From contig CP136066.1 of NCBI GenBank assembly GCA_032622095.1, positions 102,259,319 to 102,323,318 of the forward strand: a DNA stretch of 64,000 nucleotides, given 5' to 3'. Within the stretch, counting starts at the first letter, position 1. Each line of letters opens with the position of its first letter. The DNA is from Siphonodentalium dalli. Lineage: Eukaryota > Mollusca > Scaphopoda > Gadilida > Siphonodentaliidae. The notes beneath the pieces are model-generated. The model was not told the origin of the DNA and searched no databases. It saw nothing but the letters and a program-made list of their open reading frames with translations. A program made the translations under genes and the position numbers. This document shows, one piece after another, positions 34,859 through 47,640 of this stretch.

Positions 34859-36299
34859 CAATCAGCAGCCATATTGTTTTGTTATGCTGACTCGAGTTTC
34901 AAGAAGCGTAACTCTATATAATTAGTTGCCTGTAACGTATAACTGTAAAGAATATCGAACTTTGATCGTGTAAACTGCGCCAATTTTACAAAAAAAGCTT
35001 TACTGTGATACGATAGAAATATAGAAGTCATTGGACATCCTATTATCTCCCAGTGGTCCTTTGACCCACATACCCCGTTTTAAAATTGACCATTTTTTGG
35101 GGGGTAAGACATAACACCGATACTCGATTCCTGATAACTCTGGAAGCACAGTTTAGTAGAAAGATACTAATGTCTCATGTCATGCTTGTTATATACATGT
35201 ATACTGCACAGTGTCGCATGCCCCATGTCCATCCACTCTCTAATCGGAATATTATGACCACAAATGTGACCACACCCAAAATTCAGGGGTTTTCATCATA
35301 ATTTAATTTGTAAAATCCGACTCGCGTGCATAACGCACATGATAGAAAGGCATATGTATACGTTTTTGGAAACTAGTTACGTATATCTACCATACGCCTT
35401 AAGGAATTTATCTAATTTTGAACAGTACAATGTTTAATTGGATTTGAATTAGACCCCCCCCCTCAACTTAGAAAACAAGTAGAAACCTTCTTAAATCCAT
35501 TTAAAAACATTGTAGAAGCCAAGTTGTAAATTATTTTAACAATATTAAAATAATTATGGTGAAATTTAACCTTAAAATCATACTAAGATGATATGGTTGC
35601 AATTTGTACGATTTTGCGTAAAAAAGTAAACAAAAATGGTAAAATATTGAGGAGAAAAAACATTTAAATTCTTGAATTTTTTCAGCACAATTAGTTATTT
35701 AACATTATTAACACAATTACTATTCAACTTAATCACCAAAATCATGTTAAAATGAAATCTTTACACATTGAAAAAAAAAATGAAAATTTTGGGCTTAAAA
35801 TGTCGAAAAATGCCCGAAAAATCTAAAAAAAACAAAGAAGGCTACAAATTTGTTCTTGCTATCATGATTTTTCTTCATTACCATACCTAAAACATTAAAA
35901 ATAACATGGTCGCAGCTTGTCCGTCAATATGAGCAACACTACCTCCCGATCTCCTGGACTATAGCCATATGACATCTATTATTCTAATCTGAATTAATGA
36001 CCTGTGTCTTTGCAGATATATATGCGTCTGTGGTGAGAAGGGGTATTAATTAAATTGAGAGATGATATGGCTTGGAAGGGATGTTGGTTGACGGCAGGGT
36101 GGGGTGGGTATGGGCCATGTGGTAGGGGGTGGGTGGGGAGGGTGAAATGTTTCCATAATTTCATTATAGAGTAAAGTTTCATAACTCTGCAGATGTTATA
36201 ATGGTGTCACTTTTTTCAAATTTTATAACATGTTTAAAAAATAATTTTTCTGTTTGTTAAATTGAGAAAGGTCGCCCTGAAAATTCCAAAAATCTGAAA
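34859..36299. other. Intron DNA, nothing recognised
   Basis: AT-rich, with a C run at about 35453-35462 and a GGGTGGG stretch near 36100-36140. No exon-like frame with splice sites. Confidence 0.35.
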
Positions 36300-36701
36300 A
36301 AAAAATTTGTTTAGTTATGTCGCTGGCTCCGCCCACATTTGACCCAGTCACCTCATTTGAACAAATCCGAACCATAGTCCCCCAAGGACCCATTGTACCA
36401 AATATGAACCCATTCGGCCCAATGAAATTCGAGAAGAAGTCGCTGTAAGAATTACTATGGTAGAAAAGAGTTATGGTCCTAGCTTCGCAACTATTTGACC
36501 GGGTGACCTCATTTGAACAAATCTGAATGAGAGTCACCTAGGAAACATCCACACCAAATATGAACCAATTCGGTGTTACGGTTCCAGAGGAGAAGATGTT
36601 CAAAGAATTGTTGACGGGCGGACGGACGGACGGACGGACGGATGGACGGACGAGTAGTGATGACTATAGCTCCACCGGAGACTTCGTCTCAGGTGAGCTA
36701 A
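36300..36701 (+). mobile_element. Helitron-like fragment ending in CTAA
   Basis: Contains two GACCTCATTTGAACAAATC modules and a (GACG)n tract at 36615-36655. It ends with a hairpin GGAGACTTCGTCTC followed by AGGTGAGCTAA, which fits a Helitron 3' end (hairpin plus CTRR). The left end was not found. Confidence 0.5.
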
Positions 36702-36779
36702 AAACCAAAAGTTGAAAAATACTTTAAAATATCAAACATGGAGATACAATTTTGCTGACGAGCGGGTGTGATAGGGGGT

Positions 36780-37455
36780 ATCAACGCCAAACTCTGGTGC
36801 GATTTCTTAAGTTTCCGAGCGAAGGGTTTACTAGTGGCGACGCTATATAGCGTAATACGTACTACATGCAGAGGAACACCGCCTGCGTTCGATATATTGC
36901 AAAACTCGAAATTCTCCAATATTCCCGCCAAATTCAAACAGGCTAATAAAGGAGGGAGTGAAATGCGCTAGCATGTACCTCGGTATACAATAGATACATC
37001 CTGGAAGTTTGACTGTCGTGGTTTAAAAGCAATCCATCTAACAGAGAGGTTGCATCGGTGTGGGTCGAGGCTTTTGGCAAATTCGAGTAAATCTCACAAA
37101 TGAAATCGTGAATCGAGATAGAACAAATTTAACAAGTGGATGTGGTGGGTACTATCCACGTGCAAATTCGGTTAAATTTTCTAACTTTTCAAATAAATGC
37201 GCAATGAGTTAATCAGGATTAAGTGCCCGATATTATATGCATTCACATGTTATATAGGAAAATACCCCCGGATGAGTCGGATGACTGTATACACTAGGAA
37301 ATTTAAGAATATTAATATAATGCAGGGACGTGTACGTCGGTATACTGTCAGATCGTCCACAAATTTTGACCGCTCTGCTATAAAAGCAACCTGCCCAACG
37401 GAGAGCTCGCTTAGGGATGGTTCAGACGTTTGACAAATTCCACCGAAACTCAATG
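36780..37455 (+). repeat. Dispersed repeat family, two further copies
   Basis: Copies at about 36900-37090 and 37310-37455 of the family described at 27540. Both clusters have the copies in pairs, and both have a G run after CCAACGAAATTCAA-like sequence. Confidence 0.6.
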
Positions 37456-37489
37456 GGGGGGGGGGTAAAAATCGCGAATCCAGGTAAAA

Positions 37490-37566
37490 CATAGATAAGA
37501 GAATGCATTGGCACAGGGCTTTCGCAAAAAATCAGGAAGCTCCCGTCGTGAAATGAAATGGTTAAA
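37490..37566. mobile_element. Right-half fragment of a palindromic-core MITE
   Basis: AAGAGAATGCATTGGCACAG, then GCTCCCGTCGTGAAATG and GGTTAAAG. The left half is missing. Confidence 0.65.
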
Positions 37567-38209
37567 GGGTTTTTAATTTTGAAGAAAGAATAACACATGG
37601 TAGTGTCAGTATTATATCCATTCACACCTCGGTGTTGACTAGCCCAGATTAGAAGTGCCTCCCCCTATAATATGTATAGGCATACTCTCTGACTTGTGAC
37701 ATCAAGATTATTCGGTAGTCAAATTTCGTTGTATGTTACTTAAGGACCGGTATATGTTAAAGTTATGATCAGTTATGGACACTGCATGAGCTTCAAACTC
37801 GATGCTAAAACCAGCATATCACTGTGAAAGTTATGCTCTGCATTCTGTATATTCTTAACGGTAATACACACGCAGGATTTACCCCTCTTTATTTACTGGT
37901 ATTCGTATGGTATACCAACGGAGAAGTCCCTTTTAAATACACGGAAGTAGAGAGAGAGTAGTTGGGCGCGAAGCGCCCGGGATGGTCGAAAAGATCGAGT
38001 GATCTTCTCCTTCACCCCGCCCCCCAAATACACGAAATATCGACCTACGGGCTTTAGATACTCCGAACAATCTTGAGCATTGCTAGGGTGTGGATAACTA
38101 TACGTCCGTGGTTTGTCCAAACAAAGGCCATATCTGGTGTGATAGTGCCAAGACAAGATCAAAATAAAATTGAGGGCTTGCAACAAAGGGCCATAACTCC
38201 GGTAAACAT
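37567..38209. other. No gene seen
   Basis: Intron DNA, with short motifs of the 38210 repeat beginning at its right edge. Confidence 0.35.
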
Positions 38210-38775
38210 TGGCGGCCGGAACCCGAAATCGAATTTAAATTTACCTGTATTTTGGGCTAGTCAACTCACATACAAAATGTCATTCGATTCAGTTCAGACT
38301 TATTAAAGATATCATCCGGAAACGACAAAAGAGAACTGACTGACGGACGGACCAATAACGTAATACTAGTAAACTCATATACCAAATTTCATTCCATTCA
38401 GTTCAGACTTACTAAAGTTATCATCCCGAAACGAAAAAATAGAACTGACTGACGGACGGACCAATAACGTAATACTAGTAAACTCATATACCAAATTTCA
38501 TTCCATTCAGTTCAGACTTACTAAAGTTATCACTCAGACACGACAAAAGAGAACTGACTGACGGACGGACCAATAACGTAATACTAGTAAACTCATATAC
38601 CAAATTTCATTCCATTCAGTTCAGACTTACTAAAGTTATCATCTGGAAACGAAAAAAAGAGAACTGACTGACGGACGGACGGACCAATAACGTAATACTA
38701 GTAAACCCACATACCAAATTGCATTCCATTCAGTTCAGACTTACTAAAGTTATCATCCCCAAACGAAAACATTGA
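38210..38775 (+). repeat. 118-bp tandem repeat, about 4.5 units
   Basis: Units of AACTGACTGACGGACGGACC, AATAACGTAATACTAGTAAA and CAGTTCAGACTTACTAAAG spaced 118 bp apart. The flanking phrase CATAACTCCGGTAAACATTGG and CCTGTATTTTGGGCTAGT recurs at 39800 and, in diverged form, at 53330-54060. Confidence 0.85.
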
Positions 38776-39011
38776 GGGCAAATTCCAAAAAAGGCCATAA
38801 CTCTGCGCTCTCAGAATTGTTGCCAAAGAACCAGTTAAAGAACAATATAGTTTGGTTCTTGTCGGTCGATTTCATTGTGTGCAACCGATATATACAACTA
38901 GTTTGGTTCTTTAAACCCAAAGAACCAAAGGTGGCGTAAGCAGAACCAACGATATCTAGTTTGACATTGCGGATTTCTCTACGAAGGTGAATTCCATTCC
39001 TTTTTCCTTAA

Positions 39012-39389
39012 CCCTTTACCCAACAAAACGGCCAAAACCGGCCAAATAAAGCTTCAACAGCCTAAAATATCTTCGGTCTGTCTCAATAGAACCATACAAA
39101 TATGGATATCATTGGAACCGGCTCCTTGACCACATTGTGATAGTTACAGTTATGCCATGTGCCAATGCATTCTCTTATATAATCGAGTCGACCATAGTTC
39201 GCCTCGCATATATAAGAGAATGCATTGGCCTAAAAAAAAAAAATTACCATTTTTTCTTACATTCTTTAACAATTTTATAATTTTTAATGTGTTAAGCCAA
39301 TGCATTCTCTTATATATGTGAGGCGACCTATGGTCGACTCGCATATATAAGAGAATGCATTGGCACAGGCCGTTCTGTTGGGTAAAGGG
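39012..39389 (-). mobile_element. piggyBac-like MITE with palindromic cores, second copy
   Basis: TTAA at 39008-39011 and 39390-39393; ends CCCTTTACCCAACAAAACGG / CCCTTTACCCAACAGAACGG inverted. Same contents as 11860-12251, flipped, with the asymmetric segment now on the left. Confidence 0.85.
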
Positions 39390-39429
39390 TTAATCGAACA
39401 AAATGTATTGCGCTATAATAAAGGCTGTT

Positions 39430-39910
39430 TTAGAGTGGCCGCCGAGACACCCTTCCCACACAACCCACCCCACCTGATACATGCAAGATGGTCCCGGTCA
39501 AGAGGGGCTCACATATAGGATCCATGCCATTCCATGGCACTTCTCGGCCTCTTGACCAATTTAGATCGAAAAATGGTGATATAGGGTGGCCGTCAGGCAA
39601 CCTAAATATTCAACCTCAAATACTCACCCCACCCAAGATGACCTCCGTCCAGAGGGTTTCAAATATGGGACCTATACCATGTATCGTCCTCTTGGTCGAT
39701 TTAGGTCGAATAAAGGGCATGTATAGGGTGGCCTTCAAGACACGTACCTTAAATATTCACACAAACACCCCACCCATGCATGGTGAAAATAGGCGGGCTG
39801 AACCCAAATATAAACTTGATCTGTATTTTGGGCTAGTGAACTCACATACCAAATTTCATTCCATTGAGTTCAGACTTACTAAAGATATCATCCGGAAACG
39901 AAAATTCAGT
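39430..39910 (+). repeat. Two diverged tandem units plus part of the 118-bp repeat
   Basis: Two units of about 165 bp with AAGATG(G/A)(T/C)C(C/T)CCGTC, GGCCTCTTGACC / CCTCTTGGTCGA and ATAGGGTGGCC, then the CAGACTTACTAAAG phrase at 39870-39900. Confidence 0.6.
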
Positions 39911-40275
39911 GCAAATTCCAACAAAAAGGGTCGTATGATTATAATTCTGGTGAAACCGTATAATTTGGTGATTAAAATTAACCATCAACATATTTAACCC
40001 TGTCTTTATTAAACAGTCATTGACGAGTAGTTCCCTTAGGACATATTCAAATAATAAAAATAGAATTATTATGTTGATGTTAATATTAATGTGAAAATAA
40101 ATATTCAAACAAATCCAAATGAGTGTGGCGTCGGCTCGGATGCAAAAACAAAATATCAGTGTATAATCCAAATCAATAAATTATCATTTACACTTCCCAT
40201 TTCTTCTTCAGGACTGTCCTGCATATCAGACTCATCCAAACTTTTGAAATGCTACTTCACACTCTCCTCTATATA

Positions 40276-40646
40276 TGTGACCCGCCATATCAAATCCAGT
40301 CGTAGGTCGCCTCGCATATATAAGAGAATGCATTGGCCTAACAATTTTTTATCATTTTTTTTAAATAAATGTTTCTTACAATTTTTAGGACATAAAAAAA
40401 AAACATCCATTACATATATAGAAGAGTGTCGTCTGCTCATGTTTGTCTGGGGCTCTGTATGGGTGAAATTATAAAATTGTTAAAGAATACAAGAAAAAAT
40501 TATTAAAATTGTAAAAAATTGTTAGGCCAATGCATTCTCTTATATATGCGAGGCGACCTATGGTCGACTCGCATATATAAGAGAATGCGTTGGCACAGGG
40601 TAAAAAAAATCCCGACTTACGACTGGATTTGATATGGCGGGTCACA
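40276..40646. mobile_element. TA-flanked TGTGACCCGCC MITE, second copy
   Basis: Same ends as 19178-19606, with TA at 40274-40275 and 40647-40648. The left palindromic core is shortened: the end sequence runs directly into GTAGGTCGCCTCGC, while the right core is complete. The fragment at 40015-40045 just upstream belongs to the TACTAAAT-type MITE family. Confidence 0.85.
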
Positions 40647-41390
40647 TATACTTATCTATGCTAAATCTACGTTCAATCCACTTCTTTCTAATACTCCATA
40701 TATGACATAGCTATCGATCCAGCCCACACTGTGAGTAGCTGAGTAACATATATGTACATCTATAATATCACCAATAATGATCTTCTAAAATTATTGTGAA
40801 CCTCTTAACTTAATATGTAAGCATTCTCACAGTGTGGACTTACTCACACACGACCGGAAACGACACCCGCAAGCTTTGTGCTTGATGTCGGATCCCCTCC
40901 ATACAACTAATATTCATACATCATATTTTGTATTGTACATATTGAATTATATGGAATAAATACTGTTTACGTCAAACAATAAATTCAAAAAATGTATATT
41001 ATCTGAATAATTCCCATACATGAGTATAGAAATCATTCTGTATTTTTATTATCGATTTGCCTGTCTATTGTCGGCTTATATTTTCAGAACACCCCCATCT
41101 TAATGAATATTCGACAAATCTCAATGTATACTTTTATAGCTTATAGGAGCATAATAGGAGAATACATTTAGTGAAGAACGGGTTTTGTTTTTGTTTTTTG
41201 TTTTATGTTTTTTTGTTTTATTATTATTTTTATTTTGTTGTTTAAATCGGAGCAAGTTTAGACCCTATAGTATACGTTTGTTAATATCATGCAGATAGTA
41301 ATATTTTATCACCTGATTTTACACTTTTTAACTGGCATTTTTTTAATCTAGATTGTGTTGCTTGTATATATTTATTGTTTTACCATATAT
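40647..41390. other. Intron DNA, nothing recognised
   Basis: AT-rich with T runs near 41180-41240; no gene and no repeat match found in the window. Confidence 0.35.
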
Positions 41391-42560
41391 AGGAGCGGCC
41401 AAATCCAAAAAGGGCCTTAGTTTTCGAGATACCCCTACCCTCGGTAGAACAAGTTGAAACCAACTTTTTCTGAAAGGTAAATATATATCATTTATGAAAA
41501 TGATTCTTGGCCTTGCCGGAATTGGTGGCAGCTATGTATGGCAAGACTATTTGTGAAGGTACCTACCGAAAAATTAGCCTGTTTTCAGCGGTTGGCCAGC
41601 TATACACAATAGGTTAAAAGTTAAGCACATCACCAAAAACAGAATGTTCTATTTGTTATTATGGGGTACATGGTGATACTAGATCGGAGCGTTGTTATTT
41701 TTTCTGGTTTGTTTGAGATTTCACGACGTCATGGTGGAGAATGTAACGTTATGCGTCAAAACATCATGACGATTCAGAGAAACTGTCGCCCGTCAACTCT
41801 GTACAAAACTAGCACGCTGGATTGAGCTTATCTTATCATATATGTTTGGAAAGAATGGAGAATTTTCTACCCGGAGGTATTACGTTTATTTTCCTGACCC
41901 TACCAATTTAGCAATAATAGGCAAAAACTTAACCCTCCCCCCAATGTCATAAAATGTTAAATATAGCCATCGCAGGGGATTGGATCCCAGAATGATAGAG
42001 TAGAGCGTAGTATTTCCTTTTACTTAGTGTAGAACACACATAACAAGTGTAAAATGCAAATTTCCAACCATATTCACTATTAGATAAGTATCAAACTCCA
42101 AGATGGCGTCCAATATGGCATTCAGTTTTTATTTTAAGACTTAGTGAAGCGACATACGAAAAATCCTGAAAAGGAACGTCCCAAGTGGTAAAATGTATAT
42201 TATTTTAATGACCATATAGAATAGTATTTCATATGAAACATTAGTTTCACCAATAATACATCTTATCAATTGGAAAAATAAAAGTAAAAAATTTCTTCCG
42301 CCGTTCAATGTCATAAAATTCGAACCAAAGTTGTCGCTTGGGATTGGAACCACGAATGATCGCATAATGCGCAGTATTTTGTTTTATTAAATGTAGAATA
42401 CACATGCAAATTGGCCAGAGAAATTGCCATCCAAATTTGTTATTAAAAGAGTATCATAATCGAAGATGGCGTTCAATATGGCGGCCAATTTTAAATTCAA
42501 GACTTAGTGAACGGACATACGACAAATTCAGAACAGAAATGTCCCCAGTGGTATCTTCTA

Positions 42561-43301
42561 TCTATTATATATTTTGAAAGATCTGTGTGTAAGTTTGTAA
42601 GTTTGTAAGTTTGTGTGTTTGAAATCGATGGACTCGAAAACGACTATGCCAATTTCAATGAAATTTGGTATTTTAGGGTATTTTCGGCCGGAGACGAACA
42701 TAGGCATATTTATTTGTCCGTGCGAGGTCAACTTTTCACGTGCGGAGGTCAAATCTATTTTTACGCCGTTTTGCGCTAATATATTTCAGTTCGGTGCTCA
42801 CAAATCGATTCGATATAGCGCGAATAATAAATTGCCAGTCATATAATTTGCACGGTTAGAATCTGTGTGGCTTCATCTTTCCAACGATATATAATATGTA
42901 TGTATCCGTTTTAGTTATCTGCCTCAATTATTAGGTACAAGTGGTACAATGCTTTTATCGGGATAAAATCAATGCGTAATTTCTATGACGTCGTCAGAGG
43001 TCATAAAGTTAGATTACGTTAACTCTCACCCTGCCGATGCATTTGACTGTGTCGCGTTAACTCATCACCGGCCGAGGTATCCGCAAATGACATTGGGCTA
43101 TATATCTCGGAAACGGGTGTAGCTATCGACTTGAAATTTGGTATGTGAATGTATCTTGCCCCGGATACGAATTTTATCGGGTCGCCGAGCACGCGCGACG
43201 CCAGCTTCGCGCATGCGCAGACCAGATCTAGGAAACGGGTGGAGCAATCGACTTGAAATTTGGTTTTTGAATAGCCCGGACGAAGTCGGGTCACCTTCTA
43301 G
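42561..43301 (+). mobile_element. Helitron-like element, tandem copy 1 (741 bp)
   Basis: Begins TCTATTATATATTTTGAAAG after A42560 and ends with the GGACGAAGTCGGG stem and CTAG. Internal landmarks: ATCGATGGACTCGAAAACGA, CGGCCGGAGACGAACATAGG, GAAACGGGTGTAGCTATCGA and CGCATGCGCAGACCAG. No protein gene. Confidence 0.85.
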
Positions 43302-44043
43302 TCTATTATATATTTTGAAAGATCTGTGTGTGTGTGTGTTTGTTTGTGTGTGTGTGTGTTTGAAATCGATGGACTCGAAAACGACTAAGCCAATTTCGAT
43401 AAAATTTGGTATTTGGATGTGTTTTCGGCCGGAGACGAACATAGGCATATTTATTTGTCCGTGCGAGGTCAACTTTTCACGTGCGGAGGTCAAATCTATT
43501 TTTACGCCGTTTTTGCGCTAATATATTTCAGTTCGGTGCTCACAAATCGATTCGATATAGCGCGAATAATAAATTGCCAGTCATATAATTTGCACGGTTA
43601 GAATCTGTGTGGCTTCATCTTTCCAACGATATATAATATGTATGTATCCGTTTTAGTTATCTGCCTCAATTATTAGGTACAAGTGGTACGATGCTTTTAT
43701 CAGGATAAAATCAATGCGTAATTTCTATGACGTCGTCAGAGGTCATAAAGTTAGATTACGTTAACTTTCACCCTGCCGATGCATTTGACTGTGTCGCGTT
43801 AACTCATCACCGGCCGAGGTATCCGCAAATGACATTGGGCTATATATCTCGGAAACGGGTGTAGCTATCGACTTGAAATTTGGTATGTGAATGTATCTTG
43901 CCCCGGATACGAATTTTATCGGGTCGCCGAGCACGCGCGACACCAGCTTCGCGCATGCGCAGACCAGATCTAGGAAACGGGTGGAGCAATCGACTTGAAA
44001 TTTGGTTTTTGAATAGCCCGGACGAAGTCGGGTCACCTTCTAG
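43302..44043 (+). mobile_element. Helitron-like element, tandem copy 2 (742 bp)
   Basis: Starts TCTATTATATATTTTGAAAG immediately after the CTAG of copy 1 and ends in CTAG at 44043. It is very close to copy 1 throughout, differing mainly in the TG-rich stretch near the 5' end. Confidence 0.85.
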
Positions 44044-44229
44044 TACTATACTATATATTTTGAGAACTCCGTGTATTCGAGAGATAGCCCACACCCTCCG
44101 GACCTCAATGATATGATCGTGAATGAGTATTGATATACCCCACTAAACTTTGACAAACACCGGTAATGGTGTGTAGATCATTTACATATCTCTCCTATAT
44201 ATTTTGATACAATCTATCTAATTTACATA
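44044..44229 (+). mobile_element. Helitron-like 5'-end fragments
   Basis: CTATACTATATATTTTGAG at 44047 and TCTCTCCTATATATTTTGAT at 44191 look like two degraded starts of the same family without bodies. Confidence 0.5.
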
Positions 44230-44767
44230 TCTCTCTTATATATTTATGTTTGTGTGTGTGTTGTACTTCATACAAATCTACGATTCTCGACCGATCGGGA
44301 CGAAACTTGGTACGTGTGTGTAGTTTGACCAGGCGGTGGTCGTTGTCGTATTGGCGAGCCCGTGCGACGGCCGTGCAGCGCATGCGCAGACGAGATCTCG
44401 GAAACGGGTGGAGCTATCGACTTGAAATTTGCTATGTGAATGTATCTTGCGCCGGGTACAAATTTTATCGGGTCGCCGAGCCCGTGCGACGCCCGTGCAG
44501 CGCATGCGCATACGAGATCTCGGAAACGGGTGGAGCTATCGACTTGAAATTTGCTATGTGAATGTATCTTGCGCCGGGTACAAATTTTATCGGGTCGCCG
44601 AGCCCGTGCGACGCCAGCTTCGCGCATGCGCAGACCAGAACTCGGAAACGGGTGGAGCTACCGGGTACATTTTTTTCTTATTGAAACGCGTGGAGCTAAA
44701 AATTAAAAAAAAATATAAAAAAATGTCATGTTTCGGACAAGCCGCCGGTGGCGGGCTAACCTGCTAG
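44230..44767 (+). mobile_element. Helitron-like element, cluster copy (538 bp)
   Basis: Starts near TCTCTCTTATATATTTATG after A44229 and ends CTAG at 44767 before T. It has three GAAACGGGTGGAGCTA modules; it is the plus-strand counterpart of the minus-strand elements at 22.8 and 26 kb. The 3' stem here is AGCCGCCGGTGGCGGGCTAA, different in sequence but equivalent in place. Confidence 0.75.
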
Positions 44768-45079
44768 TATTATATATAATTATACTGACTACATAGAACA
44801 TTTCATATCAAACATTAGATTCAGCATTGATCTTTATTATCAATTGATGAAATAATTAGACAAAAACTTGATCACCCCTACAGTCACAAACTTCCACGCA
44901 AATGGGCCACTGTGGATTGTAGTACAGGCCAAGAAGAAATGAGCATACATTTTGTATTTCATTTGTGCTGAATACGATAAAGAAACAAAAAGTTTGAAGT
45001 CACACCCACTATTGCGCCATAATGGCGGCCAATATGGCATTTAAGTTTAATGTCAACACTTTGTAAACAACTAGTACGA

Positions 45080-47640
45080 AATGCGGGCAAATAAACGTCT
45101 CATGTGTTATTACTTATGTGTATGTTTCCATTATTACATGGCAATTTATTGTTTGCGTGATGACGGAGACCAAAATGTGGTGGTCAACTATAGAAACAAA
45201 AAATCAGACGAGCTTTGTCATGTCTCGAATTTATAACACTTCGTGAAAACAAATACGGGAAATCAGGACAAATGACGTCTCCAGTTGTATATATATTGTG
45301 TCGATTCATCACATTCATTTCATTACAATAGTCATATGAAGTAGTAGTTCTGTTATCAACATATCTTTTAATTTGCGAAATAATAAACACAAAACTCAAC
45401 ATTCCTCATATCGAAAGTTAAAACAATGTGGACAAAGGTATCTCTGAGAATCCTAACCAAGAATAAAACAACAAATGCGCAGTTGTAGATGTCATTTAGT
45501 GTTCACATGTATTTTTTTTACTGTTAATTGTTTATTGTTTTATTATGAATTGTATTGTTAGCATATTGGTGTTTATGCAAATAAATCGTATCGTATCGTT
45601 TAGTGCGACATAATTATGTTAGAACCACACTCGCTATAAGATGGATCTCAAAATACAAGATGGCATCCCATAATTTAGATGTCATTTCAATTTTGCGAAG
45701 AAGTACAACGGCCAGAAACCAGTGGTGTTTAGTTGATTACATCGCATTGACTTACACTCAGTTACGTGTATCCCCATAACACACCAGATCGACGACGAAG
45801 GTGTTATAAATCCCGATCAGTAACACTGATATGAGGTCCATGTTAAGTGAAAACAACTTTCGAATATCTGCCAGTTTGGGGGTAGGTGGCTTATGTATGG
45901 ACTGAGTATATTGCTTCCGCGGTAAGATCGGCGCTGTCTTTCCGCCACCCATAAGAATACAATGTATATCGTGTGTCGTGATATGGCCTAGTCGCCATAG
46001 ACCAAACCGTAAACACAATTTGGATATCTATATATCAAGACTAATGACGAGTGTCTATTGTGAATTGCCTTATGCCTGTCGCCATTTCAATTGTGTTAAT
46101 AGCCTACATATTTCATTACTTACCATTTTATCCATTTCAAATGCCACCAGACTCAAAAGAACCGTGGATAAAACAAACGTTTTAGTGACATTCTGGTTTG
46201 CTTGTGAGTTGCGTGATTATGATTATAATCTAACCGCAATCATTAATGCAACACCAATGTGCATGTTCAATGGAGATTATCGCACTATGACCTATGTATC
46301 AATAAAATGTATTAGCATGAGAGATTGCTATACATTTATAGTCAGGACTCACGTCCCTAAGAACTAATACAGATATGATATCCACCGGAGATATAGAAGA
46401 TTGAATTTTAATTAGTCTTGCCCGGAACCTCAATATCTTCTGTTTGTAACATATATGAATCCGATTGACATTCACAACCATTTAACTCACAAATTAGTCG
46501 GGACTAAAATATCAATGTACGGAAAAACATGCACATCAAGCAACATATGACGAGAACAACTTATATTCATAGGTATGCGGTGTTGCTTTCTTGTTTGATG
46601 CTGAGCCGAAACTCGAACGATTATACAAAGCAGCAACCTCTCGATCACTATAACGCCTATTTATAAACCATTGTACGCTGATTGCATTATATGGACATTG
46701 TGGTCCCATGTTATGTCATTACAGAGCAATTTGTGTGTGCGATGATGAATTTCGTGTATCGTTAATAGGTATTTACTATGATGTGTGAACTTTGATTGCT
46801 CGTGGACTCATATCCAACTTTGGCAAAACCAGAGATCGATCAGATATCTTATTTACTGGATTTCAAAATGTATGCCATTTTTGTTTTTTGCGTTACTGCA
46901 TAAAACAACAGATGGTGATTCTGTTATTTAATGTTTCATGTGGCCAAAACTGTTGCAAGGCTCTCTGAAAATGTTGGTGAAAATTCAAAAGGACATGTTA
47001 AGGAGGACTGCACATTCAAGACTATCACAATATATTAATGATAGCAATATGTTAGTATTGAACATTACAACATCACTTCGTACCGCATAGATTGCATGAT
47101 TATTTGTAACGGTCAATGACCATCCTCTATTATTACCAGTTGTCTACATATTGTTTATTCTTTACTTACTTAACGTCCCAAAATGACATCAAATGTGTCA
47201 AACAATAGTCAAATGTGCATTGGAGATCAATACACGATACACGATTAGGCAAATTAAACTATTTAAGTCATTCTCGGAATTTCACTAAGTGTTTTTTTAA
47301 TTTTTGGTAGGTTTGTCTTTCTCCAAATATTTGATATAAAGTTCCTGATAATTGTTAAACAAAACAACCTAAACATTCAACAAATTCAAATTTCCATCCA
47401 GTATTAATCCTGGGGTGTGACATTTGGAACCTGATGTAGGATACCACCAAACCAATGGAAAGACACGGCTTACCCGCCCTTACGGAGCTGATCGACCAAT
47501 TATGGAAGTTAATTTGAGACAATCACGTCAAAACTTTATCTGAAAAACATTTTGTCTTACCACCATCACTCAAACACAACATATCGACGTCTAATATAAA
47601 CACACACTCTAAACAATATATCGCTTCAAACTGCCGTATG
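45080..47640. other. Centre of the giant foldback, no recognisable gene
   Basis: Between the inverted arms. It contains a 129-codon plus-strand frame (45978-46367) and a minus-strand frame at 45758-46018 whose last 27 codons look like a signal peptide (MDLISVLLIGIYNTFVVDL). Neither has a recognised domain or convincing exon borders. AAGATGGCATCCC near 45657 shows that arm sub-units reach in here. Confidence 0.4.
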
